Assembly (NCBI RefSeq): GCF_015330125.1
Contig: NZ_JADDXR010000002.1
Span: 1,922,001 to 1,986,000, forward strand
DNA: 64,000 nucleotides
Origin: Zobellia nedashkovskayae
GTDB taxonomy: Bacteria; Bacteroidota; Bacteroidia; Flavobacteriales; Flavobacteriaceae
Direction: 5' to 3'
The position numbers and the translations under genes are program-made. Under the pieces are notes generated by a model. It ran no database searches, had not been told where the DNA came from, and was given only the letters and a program-made list of their open reading frames with translations. Shown here piece after piece: positions 28,611-37,860 of this stretch (position 1 is the stretch's first letter; the number at the start of each line of letters is the position of its first letter).

Positions 28611-29891
28611 TTAAGAAATCTTGTCCATCTTCCCCTTAATTTCCTTCAAACACAAATTACCTAAACTACCTTCGTGCGTATGGTGAATATCTCGTTTTGG
28701 GGTAAAAGTACCTTCTTGAATCTCTTGTCCCATTTTTTTATAGGCGTCTCTAAATGGTATTCCGTTTTGTACGAGTTCGTTCAAAGTGTCTACACTAAAC
28801 AGATAGTCATATTTTGGGTCTTCCAATATACCTTTGTTCACCTTCATTTTCTTTAGGCTGAATGTCAGAATCTCAATACAGGCTTTCATATCCTGAATAG
28901 CCGGAACAATGATTTCTTTCACCAATTGTAAGTCACGGTGGTAACCACTTGGGAGGTTGTTTATAACCAAAGTCAACTGATTGGGAATACTTTGTAGCTT
29001 GTTACATTTACCACGTACTAGTTCAAAAACATCTGGGTTTTTCTTGTGTGGCATAATGCTACTACCAGTAGTCAATTCATCTGGAAAGGACAAGAAATTG
29101 AAATTCTGACTCATGTACAAACAGATGTCCATGGCCAGTTTTGAAAGGGTAGCGGCAATATTTGCCATACCAAATGCGGTTGCTTTCTCTACTTTTCCAC
29201 GACCCATTTGAGCAGCGACTACGTTGTATTTCAAAGTCTCAAAACCCATTTCTTTAGTAGTGAAACTACGGTCAATTGGGAAAGAACTTCCGTAACCCGC
29301 AGCACTACCAAGCGGATTTTGGTCAGCAACTTTATAAGCAGCATCAACAAAATATAAATCGTCTATAAGACTTTCAGCATAGGCTGATAACCAGAGTCCG
29401 AAAGAAGATGGCATTGCAATTTGTAAGTGGGTATACCCAGGAAGTAATACGTCTTTATGCTTTTCGGAAAGCTCTAATAGCAAATCAAACAGTTCCTTGG
29501 TTCCTGATTTTATTTCAGAAAGCTCATGTTTTAGGTACAGGTGCATGGCAACAAGAACTTGATCGTTTCTTGATCTCGCCGTGTGTATTTTTTTCCCTGT
29601 ATCGCCTAGTTTTTCGGTAAGTACGTATTCTATTTTTGAGTGCATATCCTCAAAAGAATCCTCAATTACAAACTCGCCTTTTTCAATGGTTTCTGCAATG
29701 GCATCCAATTCTTTTACTAAAGCGTTCGTTTCATTGGCAGTCAATAATCCTATTTTACCTAGCATTTTGGCGTGTGCCTGTGAAGCATTAACGTCATATT
29801 TCGCCAAGTGTAAATCTAGTTCGCGGTCGTTTCCAACAGTAAAATGGTCTATTTTTTTATCGGTGCTAAAGCCTTTGTCCCAGAGTTTCAT
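28611..29891 (-). CDS. argH: Argininosuccinate lyase
   Basis: Last step of arginine synthesis: argininosuccinate to arginine and fumarate. 426 residues; family signatures TARSRNDQVLVAMHLYLK near 105 and the mobile catalytic loop GSSIMPHKKNPDVFELVRG near 275. Last gene of the arg/pro operon, 76 bp behind the argE-like gene, the largest but one gap in the operon; that gap is filled by an AGTA-rich degenerate repeat. Confidence 0.95.
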   Translation of the reverse strand: MKLWDKGFSTDKKIDHFTVGNDRELDLHLAKYDVNASQAHAKMLGKIGLLTANETNALVKELDAIAETIEKGEFVIEDSFEDMHSKIEYVLTEKLGDTGKKIHTARSRNDQVLVAMHLYLKHELSEIKSGTKELFDLLLELSEKHKDVLLPGYTHLQIAMPSSFGLWLSAYAESLIDDLYFVDAAYKVADQNPLGSAAGYGSSFPIDRSFTTKEMGFETLKYNVVAAQMGRGKVEKATAFGMANIAATLSKLAMDICLYMSQNFNFLSFPDELTTGSSIMPHKKNPDVFELVRGKCNKLQSIPNQLTLVINNLPSGYHRDLQLVKEIIVPAIQDMKACIEILTFSLKKMKVNKGILEDPKYDYLFSVDTLNELVQNGIPFRDAYKKMGQEIQEGTFTPKRDIHHTHEGSLGNLCLKEIKGKMDKIS

Positions 29892-29967
29892 GTGTTTAGT
29901 ATTTAGTAATCAGTATTGAGTAGTTAGTATTAAGTTCATCTCAACACTAAGTACTTTGTACTAATCT
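29892..29967. repeat. Degenerate AGTAnT-type repeat between argE-like and argH
   Basis: The gap is made of short variations on AGTATTTAGTA / AGTATTGAGTA / AGTATTAAG, then a partly related AAGTACTTTGTACT. No reading frame or clear stem of useful strength. Its role is unknown; such low-complexity spacers may simply be slippage products. Confidence 0.4.
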
Positions 29968-31032
29968 CTATTTTAAAAATCCTTTTAATATTTTAATATA
30001 CAAATCAATACCGTCTTCAATTTCTTTGACGTAGATATATTCATCAGCAGAATGCGAACGAGTACTATCGCCAGGTCCTAATTTAAGGGATTGGCAAGTT
30101 AAGGCAGCCTGGTCAGAAAGTGTAGGAGAACCATAGGTTTTTCTTCCCAATGCAATGCCTGATTTTATAAGTGGATGGTCTTTAGATATTGCCGAAGAAT
30201 TTAATCGTAATGACCGTTCTTTTAATTCGCAAGGTGCTTCTTTCTTCAGTAACTCAGCTATTTCTGCATTGGTGTATTTATCGTTTACACGTACGTCAAT
30301 AACCAAATCTACCTGAGCAGGTACAACATTATGTTGTGAACCGCCGCTAATTTGGGTGACAGTCAACTTAACCGGACCTAAAACTTCCGATACTTTTGGG
30401 AACGTATAATTTTTAAACCACTCCAATACTTCAATGGTATTGTAAATGGAGTTATCATTGTTTGGATGTGCAGCGTGAGAAGGTGTACCTTTTATCACGG
30501 CATCAAAAACAATAAGTCCCTTTTCGGCAATAGCCAAATCCAAAAGAGTAGGTTCACCAACAATAGCAACATCAATTTTAGGAAGTATTTCCAATAATCC
30601 TCGTAAACTATTTGGACCGGCAGTTTCTTCTTCCATAGAGGCTACCATTAAAATATTATGATTGAGGTTTTCCTCAGCATAATAGTGGGTAAAAGTTGCA
30701 ATCAATGAAACCAATGGGCCGCCAGCATCATTACTACCTAAACCGTATAATTTTCCATCCTCAATATGCGGGTTGAAAGGGTCTCTAGTATAAGCTGAAT
30801 TCGGTTTTACCGTATCGTGATGCGAGTTTAAAAGCAGGGTAGGTTTGCTTTCGTCAAAATGTTTGTTCACCGCATAAACGTTGTTTATGTGGCGTTTGAA
30901 CGGAATATTAAAAGACGTAAACCAATTTTCAATGGCGTCCGCAGTTTTGTCTTCCTCAGATGAAAACGATTGAATCGAAATCAGTTCTTTTAATAAGTCT
31001 ATCGCTTTTTGCGTTAATGCTGCTTGTTCCAT
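29968..31032 (-). CDS. M20-family deacylase, probable N-acyl-ornithine/citrulline deacetylase (ArgE role)
   Basis: 354-residue zinc hydrolase of the M20/ArgE/DapE family. Metal ligands and catalytic residues are visible: LLNSHHDTV (His-x-Asp), LGSNDAGGP (bridging Asp) and MEEETAG (Glu pair). Because the operon encodes the transcarbamylase type that acts on acylated ornithine, this enzyme probably removes the acyl group from N-acylcitrulline before ArgG. It lies 2 bp behind argB. Dipeptidase or DapE activity is a less likely alternative given the context. Confidence 0.87.
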   Translation of the reverse strand: MEQAALTQKAIDLLKELISIQSFSSEEDKTADAIENWFTSFNIPFKRHINNVYAVNKHFDESKPTLLLNSHHDTVKPNSAYTRDPFNPHIEDGKLYGLGSNDAGGPLVSLIATFTHYYAEENLNHNILMVASMEEETAGPNSLRGLLEILPKIDVAIVGEPTLLDLAIAEKGLIVFDAVIKGTPSHAAHPNNDNSIYNTIEVLEWFKNYTFPKVSEVLGPVKLTVTQISGGSQHNVVPAQVDLVIDVRVNDKYTNAEIAELLKKEAPCELKERSLRLNSSAISKDHPLIKSGIALGRKTYGSPTLSDQAALTCQSLKLGPGDSTRSHSADEYIYVKEIEDGIDLYIKILKGFLK

Positions 31033-31034
31033 TT

Positions 31035-31808
31035 TTATAGGGTAAGAGTCGTGAATAAAGTAGATTTAGGGTCTAACATGCTAATATCTCCAATATGCAC
31101 CTGATGTACATTTTTTTGTAAAGCGTGAAAGCAATTTTCCATTTTAGGAAGCATACCGTCAGCAATGATTTTCTGTTCCAGCAAGGTTTGGTAGGATTTG
31201 GTATCAATATGTTTTACTACGGAATCATCGTCATTCACATTCATAAGAACACCTTTTCTTTCAAAACAATAGTAAAGTGTAGTTTCATAGTTTCCGCTCA
31301 TGCCAATAGCAAGTTCGGAAGCAATGGTATCTGCATTGGTGTTTAGTAATTGACCTTTCCCATCATGTGTCATGGCACAGAAAACAGGAGTAAGGCCAGC
31401 TTCTAAAAGCTTTGTAATAGTATTTGTGCTAACGCCATCAACATCTCCTGCGTAACCATAATCAATATCTTTTACGGGTCTTTTATGCGCTTGAATGGTA
31501 TCACCATCCGCGCCGCTTAATCCAATAGCATTACAGTTATGCGACTGCAATTCTGCTACAATATTTTTATTTACAAGTCCGGCGTAAACCATGGTAATCA
31601 ACCCTAAGCTATCCTCATCGGTAATACGGCGCCCATCAATAAGTTTAGATTTAATACCTAATCTGGTTCCCAATTTGGTGGCTAGTTTTCCTCCGCCATG
31701 GACCAATATTTTAAGGCCTTCCAATTCGGAAAATGCTTTTAGGAACTTAGAAAGTTCTTCTTTATTTTCGATGACGTTTCCGCCTATTTTTATAATGGAT
31801 AATTTCAT
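31035..31808 (-). CDS. argB: N-acetylglutamate (or N-acylglutamate) kinase
   Basis: Phosphorylates the gamma-carboxylate of N-acylglutamate. 257 residues with the amino-acid kinase pattern: IIKIGGNVIE, LVHGGGKLATKLG, RRITDEDSL and TNADTIASELAIG. The length is that of the short bacterial form without a regulatory N-terminal helix, so arginine feedback on this enzyme is not obvious. Spaced 2 bp from both neighbours in a tight operon. Confidence 0.93.
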   Translation of the reverse strand: MKLSIIKIGGNVIENKEELSKFLKAFSELEGLKILVHGGGKLATKLGTRLGIKSKLIDGRRITDEDSLGLITMVYAGLVNKNIVAELQSHNCNAIGLSGADGDTIQAHKRPVKDIDYGYAGDVDGVSTNTITKLLEAGLTPVFCAMTHDGKGQLLNTNADTIASELAIGMSGNYETTLYYCFERKGVLMNVNDDDSVVKHIDTKSYQTLLEQKIIADGMLPKMENCFHALQKNVHQVHIGDISMLDPKSTLFTTLTL

Positions 31809-31810
31809 GC

Positions 31811-32746
31811 CTACTGTTCCAGGATTTTTTTCAATACAATCTGCGCCGCATAGGTTCGGTTATTTGCCTGTTCTATAACAAGCGATTGGTCACCATCTAA
31901 AACAGCATCTGCAACAACCATATTTCTGCGCACGGGAAGACAGTGCATGAATTTAGCGTTACCCACTTTTTCTGGGGTCATCGTCCAATTTTTATCTTGG
32001 TTCAATACTTTTCCATAGTCGGAATAGCTACTCCAGTTTTTTACGTAAATAAAATCTGCATTTTCACAAGCCTTTTTCTGGTCGTATTCAATAGTGGTGC
32101 TTTTCGTAATTTCAGGATTAAGTTCGTATCCTTCAGGATGTGTAATAACAAAATCGGCATCTTGTAAATGCATCATCTCCACAAAAGAATTGGCAACTGC
32201 ATGCGGTAATGCTTTTGGGTGTGGTGCCCAAGAAAGCACCACTTTAGGTCTCGCTTTTGTATTTTGTTCGGCCAGAGTAATGGCGTCGGCCAAGGCCTGT
32301 AATGGGTGACCTACCGAGCTTTCCATATTTACTGTGGGTACGCTTGCGTATTTTTTAAAACCGTTTAAAACTTTCTCCGCTTCATCTTCTTCTTTATTCT
32401 GTAATCCAGCGAAAGCTCTAATAGCAACAATATCGCAATACTGGGAAATAACCTGTGCGGCTTCCTTTATGTGTTCAGAAGTACCTTGGTCCATAACAGT
32501 ACCGTCGGCATATTCTAAAGCCCAACCTTCACTTCCAAAGTTCATAACAATAACGTCCAATCCAAGGTTCATAGCAGCTTTTTGAGTGCTTAAACGCGTA
32601 CGAAGACTGTTATTGAAGAACAGCAAACCAATAGTTTTATCCGAACCTAGGTTTTTATGTTTTCTAGGGTCTTCTTTTAAGTCTCGGGCTTCTTCCACCC
32701 AATTGTCCAATGAATCTATGTCTTTTAAGGAAAGGTAATGTTTCAT
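31811..32746 (-). CDS. argF': N-succinyl/N-acetyl-ornithine carbamoyltransferase (ArgF')
   Basis: Transfers carbamoyl from carbamoyl phosphate to an N-acylated ornithine. The 311 residues have the phosphate-binding motif in FFNNSLRTRLSTQKA (ordinary OTCases have STRT-R), plus WAPHPKALPHAV and HCLPVRRN in the C-terminal half, all typical of the AOTC/SOTC branch. The residue that sets succinyl or acetyl preference (Pro90 in the Bacteroides fragilis enzyme, Glu92 in the Xanthomonas enzyme, as I recall) is Ser90 here, in DQGTSEHIKEA. That suggests succinyl-ornithine, but this is inference from published mutational logic, not a test. Confidence 0.9.
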   Translation of the reverse strand: MKHYLSLKDIDSLDNWVEEARDLKEDPRKHKNLGSDKTIGLLFFNNSLRTRLSTQKAAMNLGLDVIVMNFGSEGWALEYADGTVMDQGTSEHIKEAAQVISQYCDIVAIRAFAGLQNKEEDEAEKVLNGFKKYASVPTVNMESSVGHPLQALADAITLAEQNTKARPKVVLSWAPHPKALPHAVANSFVEMMHLQDADFVITHPEGYELNPEITKSTTIEYDQKKACENADFIYVKNWSSYSDYGKVLNQDKNWTMTPEKVGNAKFMHCLPVRRNMVVADAVLDGDQSLVIEQANNRTYAAQIVLKKILEQ

Positions 32747-32800
32747 TTGTGTTCTGTTTCTCTGGCTATTCTTACTTATTTTCTGTGGATGTGTTCTGTA

Positions 32801-33589
32801 TCAATGGTCTTCTAAAAAGTGACCGTCTTTTGTTTTTATTTTGGTATGTTTTCCCGAACCGGCAAAAGCATCTGTAATGAAGCTGTCGTTCAAGCCGTTT
32901 ACAATCCAGGTTTCAATACCGGCTTCTTGGGCAATGGTTGCAGCTTCAACTTTGGATTGCATACCACCAGTACCGTGCGATGATTTGCCCGAGCTAACTT
33001 CTTGTTGTAAACTAGAGACGCCTAGTACTTCGGGAATGGTCTCTGGTTGCCCGTTGTCTATTGAAATTTTGGTATATATGCCATTTGTGTTGGTGGCAAT
33101 CATTAAAAGGTCTACTTTAAGTAATGCCGCCGTCAATGCCGCCAACTTATCGTTATCACCAAATTGAATCTCATCTGCAGCCACCGTATCGTTCTCGTTA
33201 ATAATCGGTATGAAATTATTTCCGACTAAAATATCGATGGTATTTTTAATATTGGCTTTGGATTTTGGGTTCTCAAAATCTGAGTACGATAAAAGACACT
33301 GTGCTGAAAAAAGGCCAAGTTCTCTAAAGCTTTCTTGAAACATGCGCATTAAATGCGGTTGTCCAATAGCAGCTAAGGCTTGCTTCACGTTAATCTCTTC
33401 TCCGTTATGCTCTAGTTTAACAAATTGTTTTGCTGCCGCTATGGCTCCAGAGCTTACGATGACAAACTCATAGTCGTCTTTGAGCACCGCAATTTGCCTA
33501 CCTATATCCTCTATCTTTCCCCGGGAAATCTGATTCGTTTCCTTGGTTAAGGTGTTTGAGCCTATTTTTAATAAAATCCTTTTTTTCAT
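32801..33589 (-). CDS. proB: Glutamate 5-kinase without PUA domain
   Basis: First step of proline synthesis: glutamate to gamma-glutamyl phosphate. 262 residues covering only the amino-acid kinase domain (RILLKIGSNTLT, FVIVSSGAIAAAK, NENDTVAADEIQFGDNDKL, GTGGMQSKVEAA). The C-terminal PUA domain of the E. coli-type enzyme (about 367 residues) is absent, a known shorter form. Proline feedback still may act on the kinase domain. It is followed by proA after 45 bp... transcription runs from proA into proB on the minus strand, so proB is the downstream partner. Confidence 0.92.
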   Translation of the reverse strand: MKKRILLKIGSNTLTKETNQISRGKIEDIGRQIAVLKDDYEFVIVSSGAIAAAKQFVKLEHNGEEINVKQALAAIGQPHLMRMFQESFRELGLFSAQCLLSYSDFENPKSKANIKNTIDILVGNNFIPIINENDTVAADEIQFGDNDKLAALTAALLKVDLLMIATNTNGIYTKISIDNGQPETIPEVLGVSSLQQEVSSGKSSHGTGGMQSKVEAATIAQEAGIETWIVNGLNDSFITDAFAGSGKHTKIKTKDGHFLEDH

Positions 33590-33634
33590 TAGGTGTTCTT
33601 TTACTTCATTGGGGCGCCAAAGAGTATTTGAAAT

Positions 33635-34834
33635 TTACCCTCTTGTTTGCCCGTTTCCTTTTACATACCACTTATTGGTTACCAAATGCTGAAGTCCGAT
33701 AGGGCCTCTTTGGTGCAATTTATCTGTGCTGATGGCAAGTTCACCACCTAAACCAAATTGACCTCCATCTGTAAAGCGAGTGGAAGCATTGTGGTAAACT
33801 GCTGCAGTATCTACATTGTTCATAAAGTACTCGGCCTTTTCATTGTTTGCAGTAATAATAGCTGCTGAATGGCCACCACCGTAGGTGTTTATTTTTGATA
33901 TGGCATCTTCTAAACTTGAGCTTTGGCCAATTACTATTTTGTAATCTAAAAACTCTTCATACCAAACATTGTCATCTTCTATGTCTTTAGTTCCTTCCAT
34001 TCCGGCTATGGCGTCATCGGCTAGAATTTCAACATTGCTCTTCTGTAATTCTTGAATTAAATGCTGAAGAAACTGTTGTTTACGGGGTAAATCCGAAGAA
34101 ATTAAAACTTTATCTACCGCATTACAGGCAGATATTTTAGTTGTTTTACCATTAATGATGATATCTATGGCCATTTCCAAATCGGCTTCTTCACCTACAT
34201 AAACGAAATTGTTTCCACGGCCACTTATAATTACTGGGCATGTAGCATGTTGTTTTACAAAAGCAATCAACCTTTCACCGCCTCTAGGTACAATAAGGTC
34301 TACTTTTTGGGTAGGTTTTTCAAGAAAAGCCTGTGTTTCCGTTCGGTTGAACTGTAGGTAGGTAACCCAATCAATTTCGGCTTCGTTGGCTTCAAGGGCC
34401 TTGTGCCATAAATCGACTAAAAACAAATTACTGTTCAGCGATTCTTTTCCGCCTTTTAATAGTATTTTATTTCCCGATTTAAAAGCAATTCCAGCAGCCT
34501 CAATAGTAACATCGGGCCTAGATTCATAAATAATCAGAATTGTTCCGAAAGGAGCAGTTTTATTACTCACCTGCATACCATTGTCGTGCTCAAAACTAAA
34601 ACGCTCAACACCTAATGGGTCTTCTTGTGCCGCAAGTTGTTGCAGGCTCAAAATCATACCATCTATTTTTCCTTGGTCAACTTTAAGACGATCACGCATA
34701 GCGATATCATCACCTAAATAATTGTCCATATCTATTTTGTTGGCCTCTAGAATAGCAGTCCGTTCTTTTTGCAACAGTTGCGCCATGTCTAAAAGTACAG
34801 CGTTACGTTTTTTTATGTCCAATAGTAAGCTCAT
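33635..34834 (-). CDS. proA: Gamma-glutamyl phosphate reductase
   Basis: NADPH-dependent reduction of gamma-glutamyl phosphate to glutamate semialdehyde. 399 residues of the aldehyde dehydrogenase superfamily: FGTILIIYESRPDVTIEAAG, SGNKILLKGGKES, and the catalytic Cys in KTTKISACNAVDKVLI (Cys near residue 236). C-terminal RFTDGGQFGLGGELAIST is characteristic of ProA. The start codon overlaps the argD stop by one base (TAATG), so the pro and arg genes are translationally linked. Confidence 0.94.
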   Translation of the reverse strand: MSLLLDIKKRNAVLLDMAQLLQKERTAILEANKIDMDNYLGDDIAMRDRLKVDQGKIDGMILSLQQLAAQEDPLGVERFSFEHDNGMQVSNKTAPFGTILIIYESRPDVTIEAAGIAFKSGNKILLKGGKESLNSNLFLVDLWHKALEANEAEIDWVTYLQFNRTETQAFLEKPTQKVDLIVPRGGERLIAFVKQHATCPVIISGRGNNFVYVGEEADLEMAIDIIINGKTTKISACNAVDKVLISSDLPRKQQFLQHLIQELQKSNVEILADDAIAGMEGTKDIEDDNVWYEEFLDYKIVIGQSSSLEDAISKINTYGGGHSAAIITANNEKAEYFMNNVDTAAVYHNASTRFTDGGQFGLGGELAISTDKLHQRGPIGLQHLVTNKWYVKGNGQTRG

Positions 34835-35982
34835 TACAATTCTGCTTTTAAGGCGGTGAAAAATGTATCTAAATAGGCTTCGGTAATATTTAAAGCAGGA
34901 AGAACCCGCAATACATACTTATCCTTTGCGCCTCCGGTAAATAGTTTTTGATTGTGAATCAATCGTTTTCTTAAATCGGCTATCTCAAAATCAAATTCAA
35001 GACCTAACATTAGTCCTCTACCTTTTACTTTTTTTATTTGTGGTATTTCTGCGGCTAACGCCCTGAAATATCCTTCTAAATGCGCTGCGTTTTCAATGAG
35101 TTTTTCATCTTCCAATACTTCTAGAACAGCTAAAGTAGCCACGGAAGCCAAATGATTTCCTCCAAAAGTAGTGCCTAATAATCCGTAGGAAGCTTTGATG
35201 TCTTCATGGATTAAAATGCCACCCACAGGGAAGCCATTGCCCATGCCTTTGGCAACCGAAATAATATCTGGTTGTATGTTGTGATGTTGAAAAGCAAAGA
35301 ATTTACCGCTTCTACCAAAACCACATTGTACTTCATCTGCAATAAGTAAAGCTTCGTTGGCTTTAGTTAATGCTGCAATTTTTTGAAAAAACTCAGTAGT
35401 TGGCTCGTCCAAACCACCTACACCTTGTATAGTTTCTATAATAACCGCGCAAACATCGCCTTTTTCTATTTCAGACTCAAATGCCTGTAAGTCATTGAAA
35501 GGTAAAAAAGTCACCTTTTGCTGTAAATTAATAGGCGCGTTTATCTTTGGATTGTCCGTTGCGGCAACCGCAGCAGAAGTACGACCGTGAAAGCCGTTGG
35601 TAAATGCTATAACCCTAGATTTACCGGTATGGAAAGAAGCTAGTTTAAGCGCATTCTCATTCGCTTCCGCTCCTGAATTACACAAAAATAAATTGTAATC
35701 TTCGCAATCTGAAAGCTGACCTAATTTTGTAGCCAGTTCCTCCTGCAATGGGTTTTTTACAGAGTTACTGTAAAAACCTATTTTATTCAACTGGTCGGTC
35801 AGACGTTTTACGTAATGTGGGTGCGAATGGCCAATAGAGATTACAGCGTGTCCTCCGTAGAAATCTAAATAATCTATTCCTTTGTCATCGGTTACTACAA
35901 TTCCCTTTGCCGAGACTGGGGTTACATCGTATAATGGGTAAACATCAAATAAATTCATAACTTTTGTTGTTGTGCTGATCAT
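34834..35982 (-). CDS. argD: Acetylornithine (acylornithine) aminotransferase
   Basis: PLP-dependent transamination giving N-acylornithine from the semialdehyde. 382 residues of class III aminotransferases: DFYGGHAVISIGHSHP, CNSGAEANENALKLA, the PLP-contacting LIADEVQCGFGRSG, and the lysine in SVAKGMGNGFPVG. The N-terminal MNLFDVYPLYD at 35958 looks like the common family start, so the true start may be 8 codons later than the ATG at 35982. Overlaps proA by one base. Confidence 0.93.
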   Translation of the reverse strand: MISTTTKVMNLFDVYPLYDVTPVSAKGIVVTDDKGIDYLDFYGGHAVISIGHSHPHYVKRLTDQLNKIGFYSNSVKNPLQEELATKLGQLSDCEDYNLFLCNSGAEANENALKLASFHTGKSRVIAFTNGFHGRTSAAVAATDNPKINAPINLQQKVTFLPFNDLQAFESEIEKGDVCAVIIETIQGVGGLDEPTTEFFQKIAALTKANEALLIADEVQCGFGRSGKFFAFQHHNIQPDIISVAKGMGNGFPVGGILIHEDIKASYGLLGTTFGGNHLASVATLAVLEVLEDEKLIENAAHLEGYFRALAAEIPQIKKVKGRGLMLGLEFDFEIADLRKRLIHNQKLFTGGAKDKYVLRVLPALNITEAYLDTFFTALKAEL

Positions 35983-36012
35983 AGCTTTGGCACATTTTAT
36001 TAGCGAGGAATT

Positions 36013-36813
36013 TTACAACTGACCCTCTTTAATTCTACTGATTTTTTCGTAGGAGGCTACAATTCCCTGAATTAGGGAAGAACTAAGTCCTTGATGTTCC
36101 ATTTCGTTCAGACCTTGAATAGTACAGCCTTTTGGGGTTGTTACCTTATCAATCTCTGCTTCTGGATGGCTACCGGATTCAATTAATAAGCTAGCAGCAC
36201 CACTACAGGTGTGCATGGCTAATTCCTGTGCTTCTTTAGCATCAAAACCTAACTGAATAGCACCTTGGGTGGTAGCGCGTATTAAACGCATCCAAAAAGC
36301 GATGCCACTGGCACATATAACCGTTGCAGCTTGCATCTGCCCTTCGGGTATTTCCATAGAATGACCCATGCGATTGAAAATAGCCTTTGCCAAATCAATT
36401 TTCTTTTTACCTTTTTCATTACTACAGATACAGGTCATAGATTGACCAACTGAAATAGCAGTGTTGGGCATACTTCTTATAATATTATAGTCCGCGCCCA
36501 GAATCGCTTCCATTTTGGCTATACTGAACCCTGTAATGGTAGAAATTACCACATGGTTTTCAGTAAGCAAATCTTTAATGCTTTCTAAAATGTTTTCTAG
36601 TTGACTAGGTTGCACGGCTAGAATAATAATATCAGAATTTTTAACGGCCTCTCTGTTATCTGAGGTGGTGGTAACATTACCATACTTTTCATACTCCGCT
36701 ATTTCAGAAGTATTTCTTTTCGTAAGGTACATGGTTGTGGCACCGTTAGAATTCAGAATTCCTTTTGCAATGGAAAGTCCTAAGTTACCAGCACCTATAA
36801 TGGCTATTTTCAT
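36013..36813 (-). CDS. proC: Pyrroline-5-carboxylate reductase
   Basis: Last step of proline synthesis. About 266 residues: N-terminal NAD(P) fold MKIAIIGAGNLGLSIAKG and the C-terminal family signature (KVTTPKGCTIQGLNEMEHQG). I place the start at the ATG at 36813; the frame extends two codons further to a TTG at 36819, but the Rossmann strand begins right at the ATG. It lies between argC and argD, completing proB-proA-proC inside the arginine operon. Confidence 0.92.
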   Translation of the reverse strand: MKIAIIGAGNLGLSIAKGILNSNGATTMYLTKRNTSEIAEYEKYGNVTTTSDNREAVKNSDIIILAVQPSQLENILESIKDLLTENHVVISTITGFSIAKMEAILGADYNIIRSMPNTAISVGQSMTCICSNEKGKKKIDLAKAIFNRMGHSMEIPEGQMQAATVICASGIAFWMRLIRATTQGAIQLGFDAKEAQELAMHTCSGAASLLIESGSHPEAEIDKVTTPKGCTIQGLNEMEHQGLSSSLIQGIVASYEKISRIKEGQL

Positions 36814-36885
36814 TTTCAAAATTTTGGTTGTTTCCGTTTTAAGTCTAATGGAATCTTATTGCGGAAATAGTTTTCTTGTTAATTG

Positions 36886-37860
36886 CTAAAAAACGCCGGC
36901 TTTAAGGTTAAGGCCTGTGCCTTCTTTAAAGCCGAAAATAAGGTTCATATTCTGAACCGCCTGTCCTGATGCACCTTTGAGCAAATTATCTATGGCCGAG
37001 GTGATAAGCAACGTGTTTTCATGCTTATGCAAATGAATATGGCACTGATTGGTATTCACAATTTGTTTTAGGTGGATAGGCTCCTCAGCTACTTGTGTGA
37101 ATAGCGCATCCGCATAAAACTCCTTGTATAAAGCAATAGCTTCTTCTAAAGTACCGTCATACTCGGTGTAAGCTGTAGCTAGAATACCGCGGGTAAAGTT
37201 TCCGCGGGTTGGAAGAAAGAACAACTCACCTGAATCTGATTGCAACGATTTTAGACTTTCGTTTATTTCGCCTAAATGTTGATGGGTGAACGGTTTGTAC
37301 CAACTAACGTTATTGTTTCTCCAGCTAAAATGCGAAGTAGCGGAAGGACTAACTCCTGCACCAGTACTACCGGTAACCGCATTGATATGAACGGTATGTC
37401 CCAACTTGTTCGCTTTGGCTAAAGGTAAAAGTGCTAATTGAATAGCTGTTGCAAAACAACCAGGATTGGCAATATATTTAGCCTTCTTTATCTCTTCTTT
37501 TTTAAGTTCAGGAAGGCCGTAAACAAATTTCCTTCCTTCAAAAACAGCATCGGCCTGCAACCTGAAATCGTTGCTGAGGTCAATTATTTTCGTGTTTTCA
37601 GAGAATGAGTTTTCCTGTAGGAATTTAGAGGAATTACCATGACCTAGACATAAGAATACTACGTCTACATCAGGATTGATTTTTCCTGTAAATTCCATTT
37701 CAGTGGTTCCCAATAAATCAGCATGCGCCGTTGTAACTTTCTTGCCAGCTCTGGTTGTACTGAAAACAAAATCTATTTCAGCCTCAGGGTGATGCAAAAG
37801 AATTCTAATGAGTTCTCCGCCCGTATAACCAGAACCGCCAATAATTCCTGCTTTAATCAT
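36886..37860 (-). CDS. argC: N-acetyl(acyl)-gamma-glutamyl-phosphate reductase
   Basis: NADPH-dependent reduction of N-acylglutamyl phosphate to the semialdehyde. 324 residues: IIGGSGYTGGELIRILLHHP at the N-terminus and the active-site motif IANPGCFATAIQLALLPL with the catalytic Cys. It overlaps the end of argG by 8 bp (start within ATGATTAA), which indicates coupled translation. Confidence 0.95.
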   Translation of the reverse strand: MIKAGIIGGSGYTGGELIRILLHHPEAEIDFVFSTTRAGKKVTTAHADLLGTTEMEFTGKINPDVDVVFLCLGHGNSSKFLQENSFSENTKIIDLSNDFRLQADAVFEGRKFVYGLPELKKEEIKKAKYIANPGCFATAIQLALLPLAKANKLGHTVHINAVTGSTGAGVSPSATSHFSWRNNNVSWYKPFTHQHLGEINESLKSLQSDSGELFFLPTRGNFTRGILATAYTEYDGTLEEAIALYKEFYADALFTQVAEEPIHLKQIVNTNQCHIHLHKHENTLLITSAIDNLLKGASGQAVQNMNLIFGFKEGTGLNLKAGVF

